Shown here: positions 34,444 to 43,075 of the stretch, in pieces
Numbering within the stretch: the stretch's first letter is position 1
How the letters are laid out: every line of letters begins with the position of its first letter
NCBI RefSeq assembly: GCF_900156255.1
Contig: NZ_FTMK01000015.1
Location: 23,498-87,497 of the forward strand
Direction of reading: 5' to 3'
Source of the DNA: Paracoccus thiocyanatus
Lineage (GTDB): Bacteria > Pseudomonadota > Alphaproteobacteria > Rhodobacterales > Rhodobacteraceae
DNA length: 64,000 bases
Notes under the pieces: generated by a model
Database searches by the model: none
The model's input: only the letters and a program-made list of their open reading frames with translations
What the model was told of the DNA's origin: nothing
Program-made: the position numbers and the translations under genes

Positions 34444-35106
34444 TCAGGGCCAAAGCCGTTCCGTGTCCCAGCCGTCGGCACTGCGGCGATAGACCAGGCG
34501 ATGATGCAGGCGGTCGGTCGCGCCCTGCCAGAACTCGACCGTGTCGGGCGCCACCGCATAGGCGCGCCAGGCTGGCGCCACCAGGTCGGGCCGGGCGTCG
34601 ATGCGCGTCCTGGCTTCGGCCATCGCGGCCGCGAGCAGCGCCGGCGCATCAAGCGTCGCGCTTTGCCGCTCCAGCAGCACATTGGCGCGCGCATCCCTGG
34701 AACGCGCCAGGAAATCCTGGGCGCAGGCCGCGGCATCCAGGGGCAGCGCGCGGCCACGGATACGCACCTGCCGGCCCAGACTTTGCCAATAGAAGGTCAG
34801 CGCAACGGCGGGATTGGCCGCGATCTGGCGACCCTTGGGACTGGCGGCGCTGATGGCGAAATGCCAGCCGCGCTCGTCCAGGTTCTTCAGGATCAGCACG
34901 CGCGCATCCGGCTGGCCCTGCGCGTCGACCGTGGACAGGGTCATGGCATGAGGCTCGGCGATGCCGGCGGCGATGGCCCGGTCCAGCCATTCAAGAAACA
35001 GCGCCTGCGGCCCGCTGTCAGCGGCCGGGAAATCGGCGGCGGGGAACGGACCTTCCAGCGCCTTCAGCCCGCGCAGGCGCTCGCGGATGTCAGGGGGTGC
35101 GGTCAT
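34444..35106 (-). CDS. pdxH: Pyridoxine/pyridoxamine 5'-phosphate oxidase family protein
   Basis: A 220-residue FMN-dependent split-barrel oxidase. PdxH features are present in order: FLEWLDRAIAAGIAEPHAM, STVDAQGQPDARVLILKNLDERGW near residues 58-80, the FMN loop ASPKGRQIAANP, YWQSLGRQVRIRGRALPL, and the C-terminal VEFWQGATDRLHHRLVYRR. It oxidises pyridoxine or pyridoxamine phosphate to pyridoxal 5'-phosphate. It is divergent in the active region from canonical PdxH in places, so a paralogue or PhzG-like oxidase is possible. It follows the iron-type ABC operon in the same orientation after a 133-base gap. Confidence 0.82.
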   Translation of the reverse strand: MTAPPDIRERLRGLKALEGPFPAADFPAADSGPQALFLEWLDRAIAAGIAEPHAMTLSTVDAQGQPDARVLILKNLDERGWHFAISAASPKGRQIAANPAVALTFYWQSLGRQVRIRGRALPLDAAACAQDFLARSRDARANVLLERQSATLDAPALLAAAMAEARTRIDARPDLVAPAWRAYAVAPDTVEFWQGATDRLHHRLVYRRSADGWDTERLWP

Positions 35107-35239
35107 GGGGCTTGCTCCGTTTCAGGCGCCGGGGACGATGCGGCAAGGGCCAGCGCCCAGTCGCGCCGGCCGGAAACCTGCCCTGGGGCATGCCGCGACA
35201 TGCGAAAATCGCGCCCGGACCAAGGCTTGGCCATGGCGG

Positions 35240-36283
35240 TCAATCGGCCAGCAGCGGCGCGCTGCGGCTGTCGATCGACAGCGAGACCGGCGCGCCGGGA
35301 TCAAAGGGCGGCGCGCCGGTCGCGTGCAGCGTATCGACGATGATCTGGCCATCCGCCGTCTCGACCAGGTAGCGGATCTGGCTGCCCAGGAATTCGCGAT
35401 GCGCCACCTTGCCGGGAATATCGCCGCCCGAGGCCGCAAGCCGGATGTTCTGCGGCCGCAGGACGATGCGGCTTGCCCCCGCGACCGGCGCGGCCACGGG
35501 CAGGCGCTGGCCGGCTGCGGTGACGAAATCCCCGCCCTGCATCGCGCCTTGCAGGATGTTCGCGGTGCCCAGGAACCCGGCGACAAAGGCGTTCGCCGGC
35601 CGGTCGTAAAGCTGTTGCGGGGTGCCGACCTGCTGGATCACGCCGCGGTCCAGCACCGCCATGCGATCCGAGGTGGTGTTCGCCTCTTCCTGGTCATGGG
35701 TCACGAAGATCGTGGTCAGGCCCAGCTTGCGCTGCAAGGCCAGAAGCTCGCGCCGCATCTGCACGCGCAAGGCCGCGTCCAGGTTCGACAGCGGTTCGTC
35801 CAGCAGCAGCACCTGCGGCTCGATGGCGATGGTGCGGGCCAGTGCGACGCGCTGCTGCTGGCCGCCCGACAGTTGCGCGGGCATCCGGTCGGCCAGATGC
35901 GACAGGCCGACGGTGTCCAGCGCGGCTTCGACCCTGGGCGCGATCTGGCGGGCGGGCAGCCGGCGTTCTTCCAGCCCGAAGGCCACGTTGCGGCGCACCG
36001 ACATATGCGGCCACAGCGCATAGGACTGGAACACCATGCCCACGTCGCGCTTCCACGGCGGCAGGTCGGCAATGTCGCGCCCGCCGATCAGGATGCGGCC
36101 GCGCGGCGTCGGCCCGAAACCCGCGATGGCCCGCAAGAGCGTCGACTTGCCCGAGCCGGACGGCCCCAGAAAGGCAAAGAACTCGCCCGGCTCGATCACC
36201 ATGTCGATGCCTTCCAGGACCTTGGTGGCGCCAAAGGCGAGGTGCAGGTTCTCGATGCGGATGCCGGCTTTGGCCTGGGTCAT
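35240..36283 (-). CDS. ABC transporter ATPase (FbpC/PotA-like)
   Basis: A 347-residue ATPase. Walker A is GPSGSGKST at residues 40-48, the signature is LSGGQQQRVALARTI, Walker B is VLLLDEPLSNLD, and the H-loop is IFVTHDQEEANT. A TOBE domain occupies the C-terminal 100 residues. It belongs to the FbpC/PotA/PhnT group, whose members serve ferric iron, polyamine or phosphonate importers. It is the last gene of a three-gene operon with a fused permease and a ferric-type binding protein. Substrate is uncertain. Confidence 0.9.
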   Translation of the reverse strand: MTQAKAGIRIENLHLAFGATKVLEGIDMVIEPGEFFAFLGPSGSGKSTLLRAIAGFGPTPRGRILIGGRDIADLPPWKRDVGMVFQSYALWPHMSVRRNVAFGLEERRLPARQIAPRVEAALDTVGLSHLADRMPAQLSGGQQQRVALARTIAIEPQVLLLDEPLSNLDAALRVQMRRELLALQRKLGLTTIFVTHDQEEANTTSDRMAVLDRGVIQQVGTPQQLYDRPANAFVAGFLGTANILQGAMQGGDFVTAAGQRLPVAAPVAGASRIVLRPQNIRLAASGGDIPGKVAHREFLGSQIRYLVETADGQIIVDTLHATGAPPFDPGAPVSLSIDSRSAPLLAD

Positions 36284-36301
36284 CTTGGTTCTCCGAAAAG
36301 C

Positions 36302-38101
36302 TCAGCGCGGCTCGCCGTTCATGGTCTGGCGGCGGCGCTCGCGCTCGATGATGCGCTGCGACAGATAGGTGCCGAGCGCCACGATCACGACGGCCAGGAT
36401 GCCAAGCGCCGCCCCCGGCCCGCGCCCGGCGGGCGATTGCATGTAAAGATAGATGCCATAGGCCAGCGGCGCGTCGGACGACCGCCCGACCAGCATGATC
36501 GTCGCCGACAGTTCGACCGCCGCGGTGGCAAAGCTGGTGACGAAACCGGCCAGGATCCCGCCGGCCATCAGCGGCACCACGATGCGCCGGATCGTGCTGG
36601 CGCGCGAGGCGCCCAGGCTTTCCGCTGCCTCTTCAAGCGACAGCGACACCTGTTGCAGCGCCGCCATGCAGGCGCGCAGCGCGTAAGGCAGGCGGCGCAC
36701 GGCCAGCGCCACGATGATGATCCCCCAGAAGCTGGACATCTGGCCCAGCCCGAAGGGCAACTGGATGCCGTGGAACATGCGCAGATAGCCGATGCCCAGC
36801 ACCACGCCCGGCACCGCCAGCGCCGCGGTCGCCATGTAGTCCAGCCATTTGCGGCCCGGCAGCCCGGTGCGGATCACGATATAGGCGATGCCCACGCCCA
36901 GCACGACGTCGATCACCGCCGCCGAGCCGGCATAGATCAGCGTGTTCCAGACATATTGCGACGACTGGGTGAAGATGGTGGCGAAATGCTGGACGGTAAA
37001 GCCGTCGGGCAGCGGCGCAAAGGACCAGATCGTGCCAAAGGCCAGCAGCAACAGCCCGACATGGGGCGACAGCACCAGGGCCAGGATGAACAGGATCACC
37101 GCCCAGGCCAGAAGCTTTTCGCGCGGTTTCAGGTCGCGGCGCGACAGCCCGCCGCCGCCCTTTTGCACGGTGGCATAGTCCTTGCCGCGCATGAACAGGA
37201 AGGACGCCCACAGCGAAAACACCGAAAAGGCCACCAGGATAAAGGAAATCACATAGCCCATCGGGTCGTTGATCCCGACCCCGGTGATGCGCAGATAGGC
37301 CTGCGGGGCCAGCATGTTGTTGACGTTCAGCAGCAAGGGGGTGCCCAGGTCGTCAAAGACCTTGATGAAGACCAGCGCCGCCCCCGCCAGATAGCCGGGC
37401 ATGGCCAGCGGAAACACGATGCGCCGGAACATCCGCATCCCGTGCGAGCCCAGGTTCTGCGCCGCCTCTTCCATCGAGCGGTCGATATTGCGCAGGCTGG
37501 CCGACAGGTTGATCAGGATAAAGGGGAAATAGTGGATCGACTGGACCAAGATGACGCCGTTCAGCCCCTCCATGAACGGAATCCGAAAGCCGAGATACTG
37601 GTTCAGCAGCAGGTTGATCGAACCATTGCGCCCGAACAGCAAGGACATCGCCACCGCCCCGACAAAGGGCGGCATGATCAGCGGGATGATCCCCAGCGCC
37701 TGGATCGCGGCGGTGCCCGCGAAATTGAAGCGCGTGGTGATATAGGCCAGCGGCAGCGCGATCGCCGTCGCCACCACCACCGACATGGCCGAGACATAGA
37801 ACGAGTTCACGAAGCTTTCGCGAAACAGCGTCGTGTTGAAGAAATCCTGGAAGTTTTGCAGCGTAAAGGCGCCGCTGCGCGCATCCAGGAAGGCGACATA
37901 GATCACCTGCGCCACCGGCAGGACCAGGAACGCCATCAGAAAGATCGCGATCAGGATGCCGGCGGCCGCGGCCCCCGAAAGGCGCGGAAACAGCGTGAAC
38001 CCGCGCCGTCCGGTCTGCAAATGGCTGGAATCCTGCATGAAGTCCCCGTCCGGGTTCGGAACGACCCGCACCACGCCTGCGGCGCGGGTCCGGTCGATCA
38101 C
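36302..38101 (-). CDS. Fused double permease of a ferric-iron-type ABC transporter (FbpB-like)
   Basis: A 599-residue inner-membrane protein with two consecutive permease modules, about 12 helices in all, separated by a charged linker (RDLKPREKLL near residue 325). Each module carries an EAA loop: MEEAAQNLGSHGMRMFRRIVFPL near residue 205 and LEEAAESLGASRASTIRRIVVPL near residue 495. This fused form is usual for FbpB/AfuB/SfuB ferric permeases. The start is GTG at 38101, overlapping the stop of the binding-protein gene (GTGA); an ATG at 38038 is the alternative. Confidence 0.9.
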   Translation of the reverse strand: MIDRTRAAGVVRVVPNPDGDFMQDSSHLQTGRRGFTLFPRLSGAAAAGILIAIFLMAFLVLPVAQVIYVAFLDARSGAFTLQNFQDFFNTTLFRESFVNSFYVSAMSVVVATAIALPLAYITTRFNFAGTAAIQALGIIPLIMPPFVGAVAMSLLFGRNGSINLLLNQYLGFRIPFMEGLNGVILVQSIHYFPFILINLSASLRNIDRSMEEAAQNLGSHGMRMFRRIVFPLAMPGYLAGAALVFIKVFDDLGTPLLLNVNNMLAPQAYLRITGVGINDPMGYVISFILVAFSVFSLWASFLFMRGKDYATVQKGGGGLSRRDLKPREKLLAWAVILFILALVLSPHVGLLLLAFGTIWSFAPLPDGFTVQHFATIFTQSSQYVWNTLIYAGSAAVIDVVLGVGIAYIVIRTGLPGRKWLDYMATAALAVPGVVLGIGYLRMFHGIQLPFGLGQMSSFWGIIIVALAVRRLPYALRACMAALQQVSLSLEEAAESLGASRASTIRRIVVPLMAGGILAGFVTSFATAAVELSATIMLVGRSSDAPLAYGIYLYMQSPAGRGPGAALGILAVVIVALGTYLSQRIIERERRRQTMNGEPR

Positions 38102-39420
38102 TGCATCGCGGCGGCCTGTTCGGCCAGTTCGCGGGCCTTGCGATAATTCTCGACCGCAAAGCTGTCCCAGGATTGCTCGACCTCGGCCTGCCGGCCCACG
38201 ACCTCGGTTTCGGGGTCGGCGCGCGAGATGGTGAAGACCTCGGCAAAGGACGGGTCCAGCGACTCTTCCTCGGTGATGGGCATGGCCTCGATCAGTGCGC
38301 GGGCCTCGTCGATCATGGCCTTGGCCTCGGCATTGCCGCTTTCGGCCTGGGCGGCCTCGGCCTTGTGCACGGCCGAGACGGCGGCGCGCAGGTCGTCCAG
38401 CCGGTAAGTCACCAGCACGTCGAAAAGCGAGTTCACGAGGCTGTAGCGCGTCCCGGACTTGTCCACGTCGAACTCGATAGCACCGGGCGCGAAATCCTCG
38501 GAAAAGGGGTTGGGAAAGCCCTCGGGCGCATTCTCATAGGCGGCGGGATTGACCGGCAGGCGCATGATCGCAGGGTTCAGCAACACCTGCTGACCCTGGG
38601 GCGACAGCAGGAACTCGACGAATTTCACCGCCCCCTCCTGGTTCGGCGCGTTTTCGATGACGCCGATATTGGCCGGCACGATGGCGGTCACGCTGGGATA
38701 GACCAGTTCGACCGGAAAGCCCGACGCCTTGGAGGCCAGTCCGAAAAAGTCGATCACGATGCCAAAGCCCGTCGCGCCCGAGTTGACCGCATCGGGTACG
38801 CCGAAGCTGCGCTCGGTCACGGTGTTCATGTTGCCCGCGATCCATTTCCAGGTGGCCCAGCCCTGGTCCCAGCCTTCGCCTTGCAGCAGGGTTTCCACCG
38901 TCAGATGCGTGGTGCCCGAGCGCGAGGGCGAGGACATCGCCACATGCCCGTTATATTCGGCGCGCTTGAGATCTTCCCATTCCTTGGCCACGGGCAGGTC
39001 GTTGGCCTGGATATAGCGGGTGTTGTACATGATCCCGTATCCCGATGCGGCAAAGCCGAAATAGCTGCCGTCGGGATCGTTGATCGGATAGCCGCCGATG
39101 GCGTCCGGGATGCCTTCGGACTGCACCTCGACCTTGGCCAGCAGCCCCTCGGTCTTGAGGACCTCGAAGGCGTCGGGGGCGGATGCCCACATCAGGTCGA
39201 TGGAATTGGCGCTGCGGGTTTCCTGAAGATGGGACACTGCGGCATTGGTGTTGCGGCTGACCACCTCCAGCGTGGTGCCGGGATGGGCCGCCTCGAACGC
39301 GGCCTTGAAGGGATCGGTCAGATCCTGCGGAAACGAGGTCACGACCGTCACCGTATCGGCGCCGGCCAGCGACGTTGACACCAGCAATGCAGCGGTGCCG
39401 AGCATTAAGGACTTGTGCAT
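38098..39420 (-). CDS. Periplasmic binding protein of a ferric-iron-type ABC transporter
   Basis: A 440-residue protein with a signal peptide (MHKSLMLGTAALLVSTSLAGA). It has features of the FbpA/PgtC class (VVTSFPQDLTDPFKAAFEAAHPG near residue 25, NAPNQEGAVKFVEFLLSPQGQ near 265). A C-terminal extension of about 100 helical, Ala/Glu-rich residues is longer than in FbpA. Iron is likely from the neighbouring TonB receptor and FecI-like sigma factor, but related proteins bind phosphoglycerate or 2-aminoethylphosphonate. First gene of the operon; the gap to the sigma gene is 151 bases. Confidence 0.85.
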   Translation of the reverse strand: MHKSLMLGTAALLVSTSLAGADTVTVVTSFPQDLTDPFKAAFEAAHPGTTLEVVSRNTNAAVSHLQETRSANSIDLMWASAPDAFEVLKTEGLLAKVEVQSEGIPDAIGGYPINDPDGSYFGFAASGYGIMYNTRYIQANDLPVAKEWEDLKRAEYNGHVAMSSPSRSGTTHLTVETLLQGEGWDQGWATWKWIAGNMNTVTERSFGVPDAVNSGATGFGIVIDFFGLASKASGFPVELVYPSVTAIVPANIGVIENAPNQEGAVKFVEFLLSPQGQQVLLNPAIMRLPVNPAAYENAPEGFPNPFSEDFAPGAIEFDVDKSGTRYSLVNSLFDVLVTYRLDDLRAAVSAVHKAEAAQAESGNAEAKAMIDEARALIEAMPITEEESLDPSFAEVFTISRADPETEVVGRQAEVEQSWDSFAVENYRKARELAEQAAAMQ

Positions 39421-39571
39421 TTTCTCCTCCCAAAGCGCCGAACGGGTCTTGGCCGTGGATGCGGCGGCCCGTTTCCGGCAAATGAAAGAGTGCCCAAAGG
39501 CAGGAAACATTTCAATCTTCGTTTGAAAAACCTGGCCACGCGTTCGGGGCCCCCCGGCGCGGCGGGTGGGA

Positions 39572-40078
39572 TCATCCGTCCTGCTGTTCGTCCAGCGCGC
39601 GGGCGCAGCGCGCCACCGCCTTGGCGATGTGCTTTGCCACATTGCGTTCGGACATGCCGCAGCGGGCGGCGATTTCATGAAAGCTCAGGCCCTGGACGCG
39701 GTTCATCAGGAACAGCCGGCGCGTGGTTTCGGGCAGGTCGGCAATGGCCCGGCGGACCGCCGCGCCCGCCTCGCGCGCGGACAGCGCGTCAAAGGCCGGG
39801 TCCTGCGGCACCGGCGCCGGGCCGGCATGGGCCGCATGGGCATTGCGCAGGATTTCGCGCCGCAGGTGGTCGATGGCGGCATTGCGGGCCGAGCGGGTGA
39901 CAAAGGCCGCCGGACTGCCGCGCAGCGCCCCGCCCCGTTCCCAGCAGCGCAGGAAGACGTCATGCACCAGATCCATGGCGATGCTGCGATTGCCGATCCG
40001 CCGGGCGACCTGACGCTCCAGCCGGGCGCCTTCGTCCAGGTAAAGCCGGCCAAGCATGTCACGGTCGCAAAAGGTCAT
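39572..40078 (-). CDS. FecI-like ECF RNA polymerase sigma factor
   Basis: A 168-residue ECF sigma factor. Region 2 (ARRIGNRSIAMDLVHDVFLRCWE) is near residues 26-48 and region 4 (LPETTRRLFLMNRVQGLSFHEIAARCGMSERNVAKHIAKAV) near 115-155, both of FecI type. An ATG at 40099 is possible, but MTFCDRDM at 40078 fits better. FecI-type sigmas drive siderophore receptor genes. The divergent TonB receptor gene, starting 269 bases away, is the obvious target. No fecR anti-sigma gene lies next to it, which is unusual. Confidence 0.88.
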   Translation of the reverse strand: MTFCDRDMLGRLYLDEGARLERQVARRIGNRSIAMDLVHDVFLRCWERGGALRGSPAAFVTRSARNAAIDHLRREILRNAHAAHAGPAPVPQDPAFDALSAREAGAAVRRAIADLPETTRRLFLMNRVQGLSFHEIAARCGMSERNVAKHIAKAVARCARALDEQQDG

Positions 40079-40346
40079 CGCAGCAGCCGAAATCCGCACA
40101 AGGACAGGGAAACGGCTGGCGGCTGGGCACAGGACACAGCGGCTGACGGGAAACGAGGTTATTTGGCGCGCGACGTCCTGTCCACCGGCCGCCCTGGGCC
40201 GGGCCGTTATTGTTGCATATCCGGCACAGCCGCCTTCCCGGACCGAAAGGCGACAAAAATACTAGGCATCCGGTTCAGTGTCCCCGGCCGCCATCCGTGA
40301 AGCCTTCGTCACAACGCAAAACGCGAACAGGAAAGAGGGAACACCG
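40079..40346. promoter_or_regulatory. Divergent control region between sigma factor and TonB receptor genes
   Basis: A 268-base region that must hold both promoters. It includes AT-rich patches at GTTATTGTTGCATAT (40207-40221) and AAAAATACTAGGC (40256-40268). No convincing Fur box or iron-responsive Irr box could be read with confidence. Confidence 0.35.
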
Positions 40347-42356
40347 ATGAAACGATTGAAGAACACGACGGCCGACCTTCGGGGCCGCCTGCCGCTGTGG
40401 CTGGCGGTGTCGGGCGCGGTCCTGCCGGTTCTGGCCGGACCGGCCGGGGCGCAGGATCTGCCCGCCCCGGCCGCCGAGGTGCCGGCCACGGTCCAGCTTG
40501 ACACCGTGGTCGTGACCGCGACCGGCCAGGCCCAGGCCCTGCCCGACGCGCCGGCGACGATGACGGTGATAAGGGGCGAGGATATCGCCAAGCGCCCCTA
40601 TGCCTCGATCACCGATGTGCTGAAGACGGTGCCGGGCGTGGTTTTGAACTCGGCCGGGTCCAAGACCGGCCTGCCCTCGATCAGCATGCGCGGCATGGGG
40701 TCGGGCTATGTGCTGATGCTGGTGGACGGCAAGCCGGTCGGCAATTCGACCGAGGCCACCTATAACGGCTTTGGCGGCGGCCAGGCGGAATCCTATCTGC
40801 CGCCGCCTTCGGCCATCGACCGGATCGAGGTGATCCGCGGCCCCATGTCCTCGCTTTACGGGACCGCCGCCTCGGGCGGGGTGATCAACGTCATCACCAA
40901 GCCGGTGGACAGCGTATGGTCGGGCGAGATGACGCTGGGCGCGACCACGCATGAGGACAATGACAGTGGCAGTTCGCACGAGGGCCGCTTCTATCTTAGC
41001 GGGCCGCTGATCGCCGACAGGCTGGGCCTGTCGCTGTTCGGCTCGCTGCACGAGCGCGAGGGCGATCGGAACTATGCCGGCGGCTCGGACGGGTATCAGG
41101 TCTATGACAACACCCGCAAAAGCCTGGGGGCGCGGCTGGCTTGGTCGATCGACGACGACCAGAAGCTGACCTTCGAACATGTCGTTACCGACAACAGCAG
41201 CAGCCGCACCTCGGAAGAGGACGGCGGCGAAGGCGGCATCGACATCGACCGCAAGAACAGCAGCGTCACCCATGACCTGTCCTGGGGCGCGGGATACGAG
41301 ACCACCACCTTCGTCAACCACGAAGACGTCGATTTCATCAATGGCGACAATGCGTCCGGCTATAAGCAGCTCAACATCAACTCCAAGACCGCGCGGACAT
41401 TCGGCCGGCACGACCTGGTGCTTGGCTTCGACTATCGCGACGAGGAAACCCGCCACGCGCCGGACCGCATCCCCGAAGATGTCGACCCGGTGATGACGCG
41501 TTCGCAATGGGCGGTCTTTGCCGAGGACAGCTTTCACGTCACCGACGACCTGACCGTGACCATGGGGCTGCGCTATGACGACAACGAACGCTATGGCTCG
41601 CATGTGACGCCGCGCCTTTACGGCGTCTGGCACGTCTCGGAGCGGTTCACGCTGAAAGGCGGGGTCAGCGGCGGCTACAAGGTGCCGCAGTTGAAGCAGG
41701 CCGACAGCAATATCTATGAACCCGCAGGCCGTGGCCGCGGCTGGGATCAGGGCAACACCGCTCTTGAGCCCGAAGAAAGCACGAATTTCGAGATCGGCGC
41801 GGTCTGGGAAGGTGAAACCGGGCTGCAACTGGGCTTGACCGCCTATCACACCCGTTTCACCAACAAGATCGACCGCGACCGCATTTGCGAAGGCCCCGAG
41901 GGTTCGACGGGTTGCCGGGGACGCGAGTATATCAGCCAGTATGTCAACCGCGACGAGGCGGAGCTGAACGGGATCGAGGCCACGGCCGACTACGCCTTTG
42001 GCGATTTCGAGCTTGGGGCGAATTACACCTATTCGGACAGCAAGATCACCAAAGGGCCTGGCGAGGGCGAGGGCTTCAACGACCTGCCGCGGCATGTGCT
42101 GAACCTGTCGCTGGACTGGTATGCGACGGATGCGTTGATGGTCTGGGGCAATGCGCAATATCGCAGCGCCACCCGCGACGAGGCGACGGAGACCGGCCAT
42201 GTCGGTGAACATGCGATCCTGGACCTTGGCGTCGACTATGATTTCAACGACCGGGTCAGCGGCACGCTGGCGGTCTACAATGTCGCCGACAAGTCCTTTG
42301 ACAATGGCTATTCGGACGGGCGCCGGCTGTATCTGGGCCTGACCAGCAGCTTCTGA
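40347..42356 (+). CDS. TonB-dependent outer-membrane siderophore receptor (FepA/CirA-like)
   Basis: A 669-residue outer-membrane receptor. A signal peptide ends near residue 36 (GPAGA-QDLPA), and the TonB box is LDTVVVTATG at residues 51-60. The plug domain includes PSISMRGMGSGYVLMLVDGKPV and IDRIEVIRGPMSSLYGTAASGGVINVITK. A 22-strand barrel ends in LYLGLTSSF with terminal Phe. An extracellular loop Cys pair (ICEGPEGSTGCRG) is typical of catecholate receptors such as FepA, PfeA and CirA. No N-terminal signalling extension is present, so it does not itself signal to a FecR. The ATG at 40347 follows GAAAGAGGG. Confidence 0.93.
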   Translation: MKRLKNTTADLRGRLPLWLAVSGAVLPVLAGPAGAQDLPAPAAEVPATVQLDTVVVTATGQAQALPDAPATMTVIRGEDIAKRPYASITDVLKTVPGVVLNSAGSKTGLPSISMRGMGSGYVLMLVDGKPVGNSTEATYNGFGGGQAESYLPPPSAIDRIEVIRGPMSSLYGTAASGGVINVITKPVDSVWSGEMTLGATTHEDNDSGSSHEGRFYLSGPLIADRLGLSLFGSLHEREGDRNYAGGSDGYQVYDNTRKSLGARLAWSIDDDQKLTFEHVVTDNSSSRTSEEDGGEGGIDIDRKNSSVTHDLSWGAGYETTTFVNHEDVDFINGDNASGYKQLNINSKTARTFGRHDLVLGFDYRDEETRHAPDRIPEDVDPVMTRSQWAVFAEDSFHVTDDLTVTMGLRYDDNERYGSHVTPRLYGVWHVSERFTLKGGVSGGYKVPQLKQADSNIYEPAGRGRGWDQGNTALEPEESTNFEIGAVWEGETGLQLGLTAYHTRFTNKIDRDRICEGPEGSTGCRGREYISQYVNRDEAELNGIEATADYAFGDFELGANYTYSDSKITKGPGEGEGFNDLPRHVLNLSLDWYATDALMVWGNAQYRSATRDEATETGHVGEHAILDLGVDYDFNDRVSGTLAVYNVADKSFDNGYSDGRRLYLGLTSSF

Positions 42357-42363
42357 ACGACGT

Positions 42364-42387
42364 CCCGGCCGTCGCAGGGCGGCCGGG
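42364..42387. terminator. GC-rich hairpin between convergent genes
   Basis: A perfect 8-bp stem CCCGGCCG/CGGCCGGG with an 8-base loop just after the TonB receptor stop and before the response regulator end. There is no T-tract on either side, so a termination role is likely only by position. Confidence 0.45.
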
Positions 42388-42439
42388 CCACCGGACCATG
42401 CGCGGGTGCGGCGACCGCACCGCGCAGGATCGCGCGGCG

Positions 42440-43075
42440 CTAGACCCGGCTTCCTGCCAGCCCGCGGGAAATCGCCACGCGGGCGGCTTCGGCCCGGTTG
42501 TTGATGCCCAGCTTGCGATAAAGCTCCTTGATGTAATGGCTGACCGTATGCTCGGAAATCGCCAGCCGGCTGGCGATGGCGCCGGTCCTTTCGCCCTGGC
42601 CCAGCAGGGCCAGGACCTGCTCTTCGCGCCGCGAGAGATGGACGTCCGGCGACGGCCAGGCCGGTGCCATGCTGTTGCGCTGGCGCAGCGCGAAAGCCAG
42701 CGTGTTCTCGATCTTCAGATGCAGCAGGTCCAGGTCGATCGGCTTGGTCAGGTAATCGTCGGCCCCCGCGCGCAGCCCGGCCAGATGCGGTTCGCGATCC
42801 GACAGCGCGGTCAGGAAGATGAAGGCGGTGGTTTCCGCCAGCCGCCCCGAGGCGCGCAGCCCCTCCAGCAGATCAAAGCCGCTGCGACCCGGCAGCATGA
42901 CGTCGCACAGCACGATGTCGGGCCGGTGCCGGGCCAGGACCCGTTCGGCCGCGTCGCCGTCCCGCGCGGTCAGGACCCGATAGCCGCGGGAGGAAAGCTC
43001 GTCCTCCAGCTCGTCCAGGATGAACTCCTCATCCTCGACACACAGAATGGTCGGCGGCGGGCACTCGCGTGGCAT
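42440..43075 (-). CDS. NarL/LuxR-type response regulator
   Basis: A 211-residue two-domain regulator. The receiver domain (residues 8-125) has phosphoacceptor Asp58 (VLCDVMLPG), Thr89 (FLTALSD) and Lys111 (LTKPID). A LuxR-type helix-turn-helix follows at about 147-210 (LSRREEQVLALLGQG, ISEHTVSHYIKELYRKLG). The start MPRECPPP at 43075 overlaps the last 47 bases of the kinase gene, so production is coupled to the kinase. The target genes are unknown; the upstream periplasmic protein and kinase are the likely cognate partners. Confidence 0.9.
   Translation of the reverse strand: MPRECPPPTILCVEDEEFILDELEDELSSRGYRVLTARDGDAAERVLARHRPDIVLCDVMLPGRSGFDLLEGLRASGRLAETTAFIFLTALSDREPHLAGLRAGADDYLTKPIDLDLLHLKIENTLAFALRQRNSMAPAWPSPDVHLSRREEQVLALLGQGERTGAIASRLAISEHTVSHYIKELYRKLGINNRAEAARVAISRGLAGSRV

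Noticed and set aside
34961..38146. A 1061-codon open frame on the plus strand
   Set aside because: It is antisense to the FbpC- and FbpB-like genes. Composition is His/Arg/Asp/Gln-rich and no motif is recognisable.
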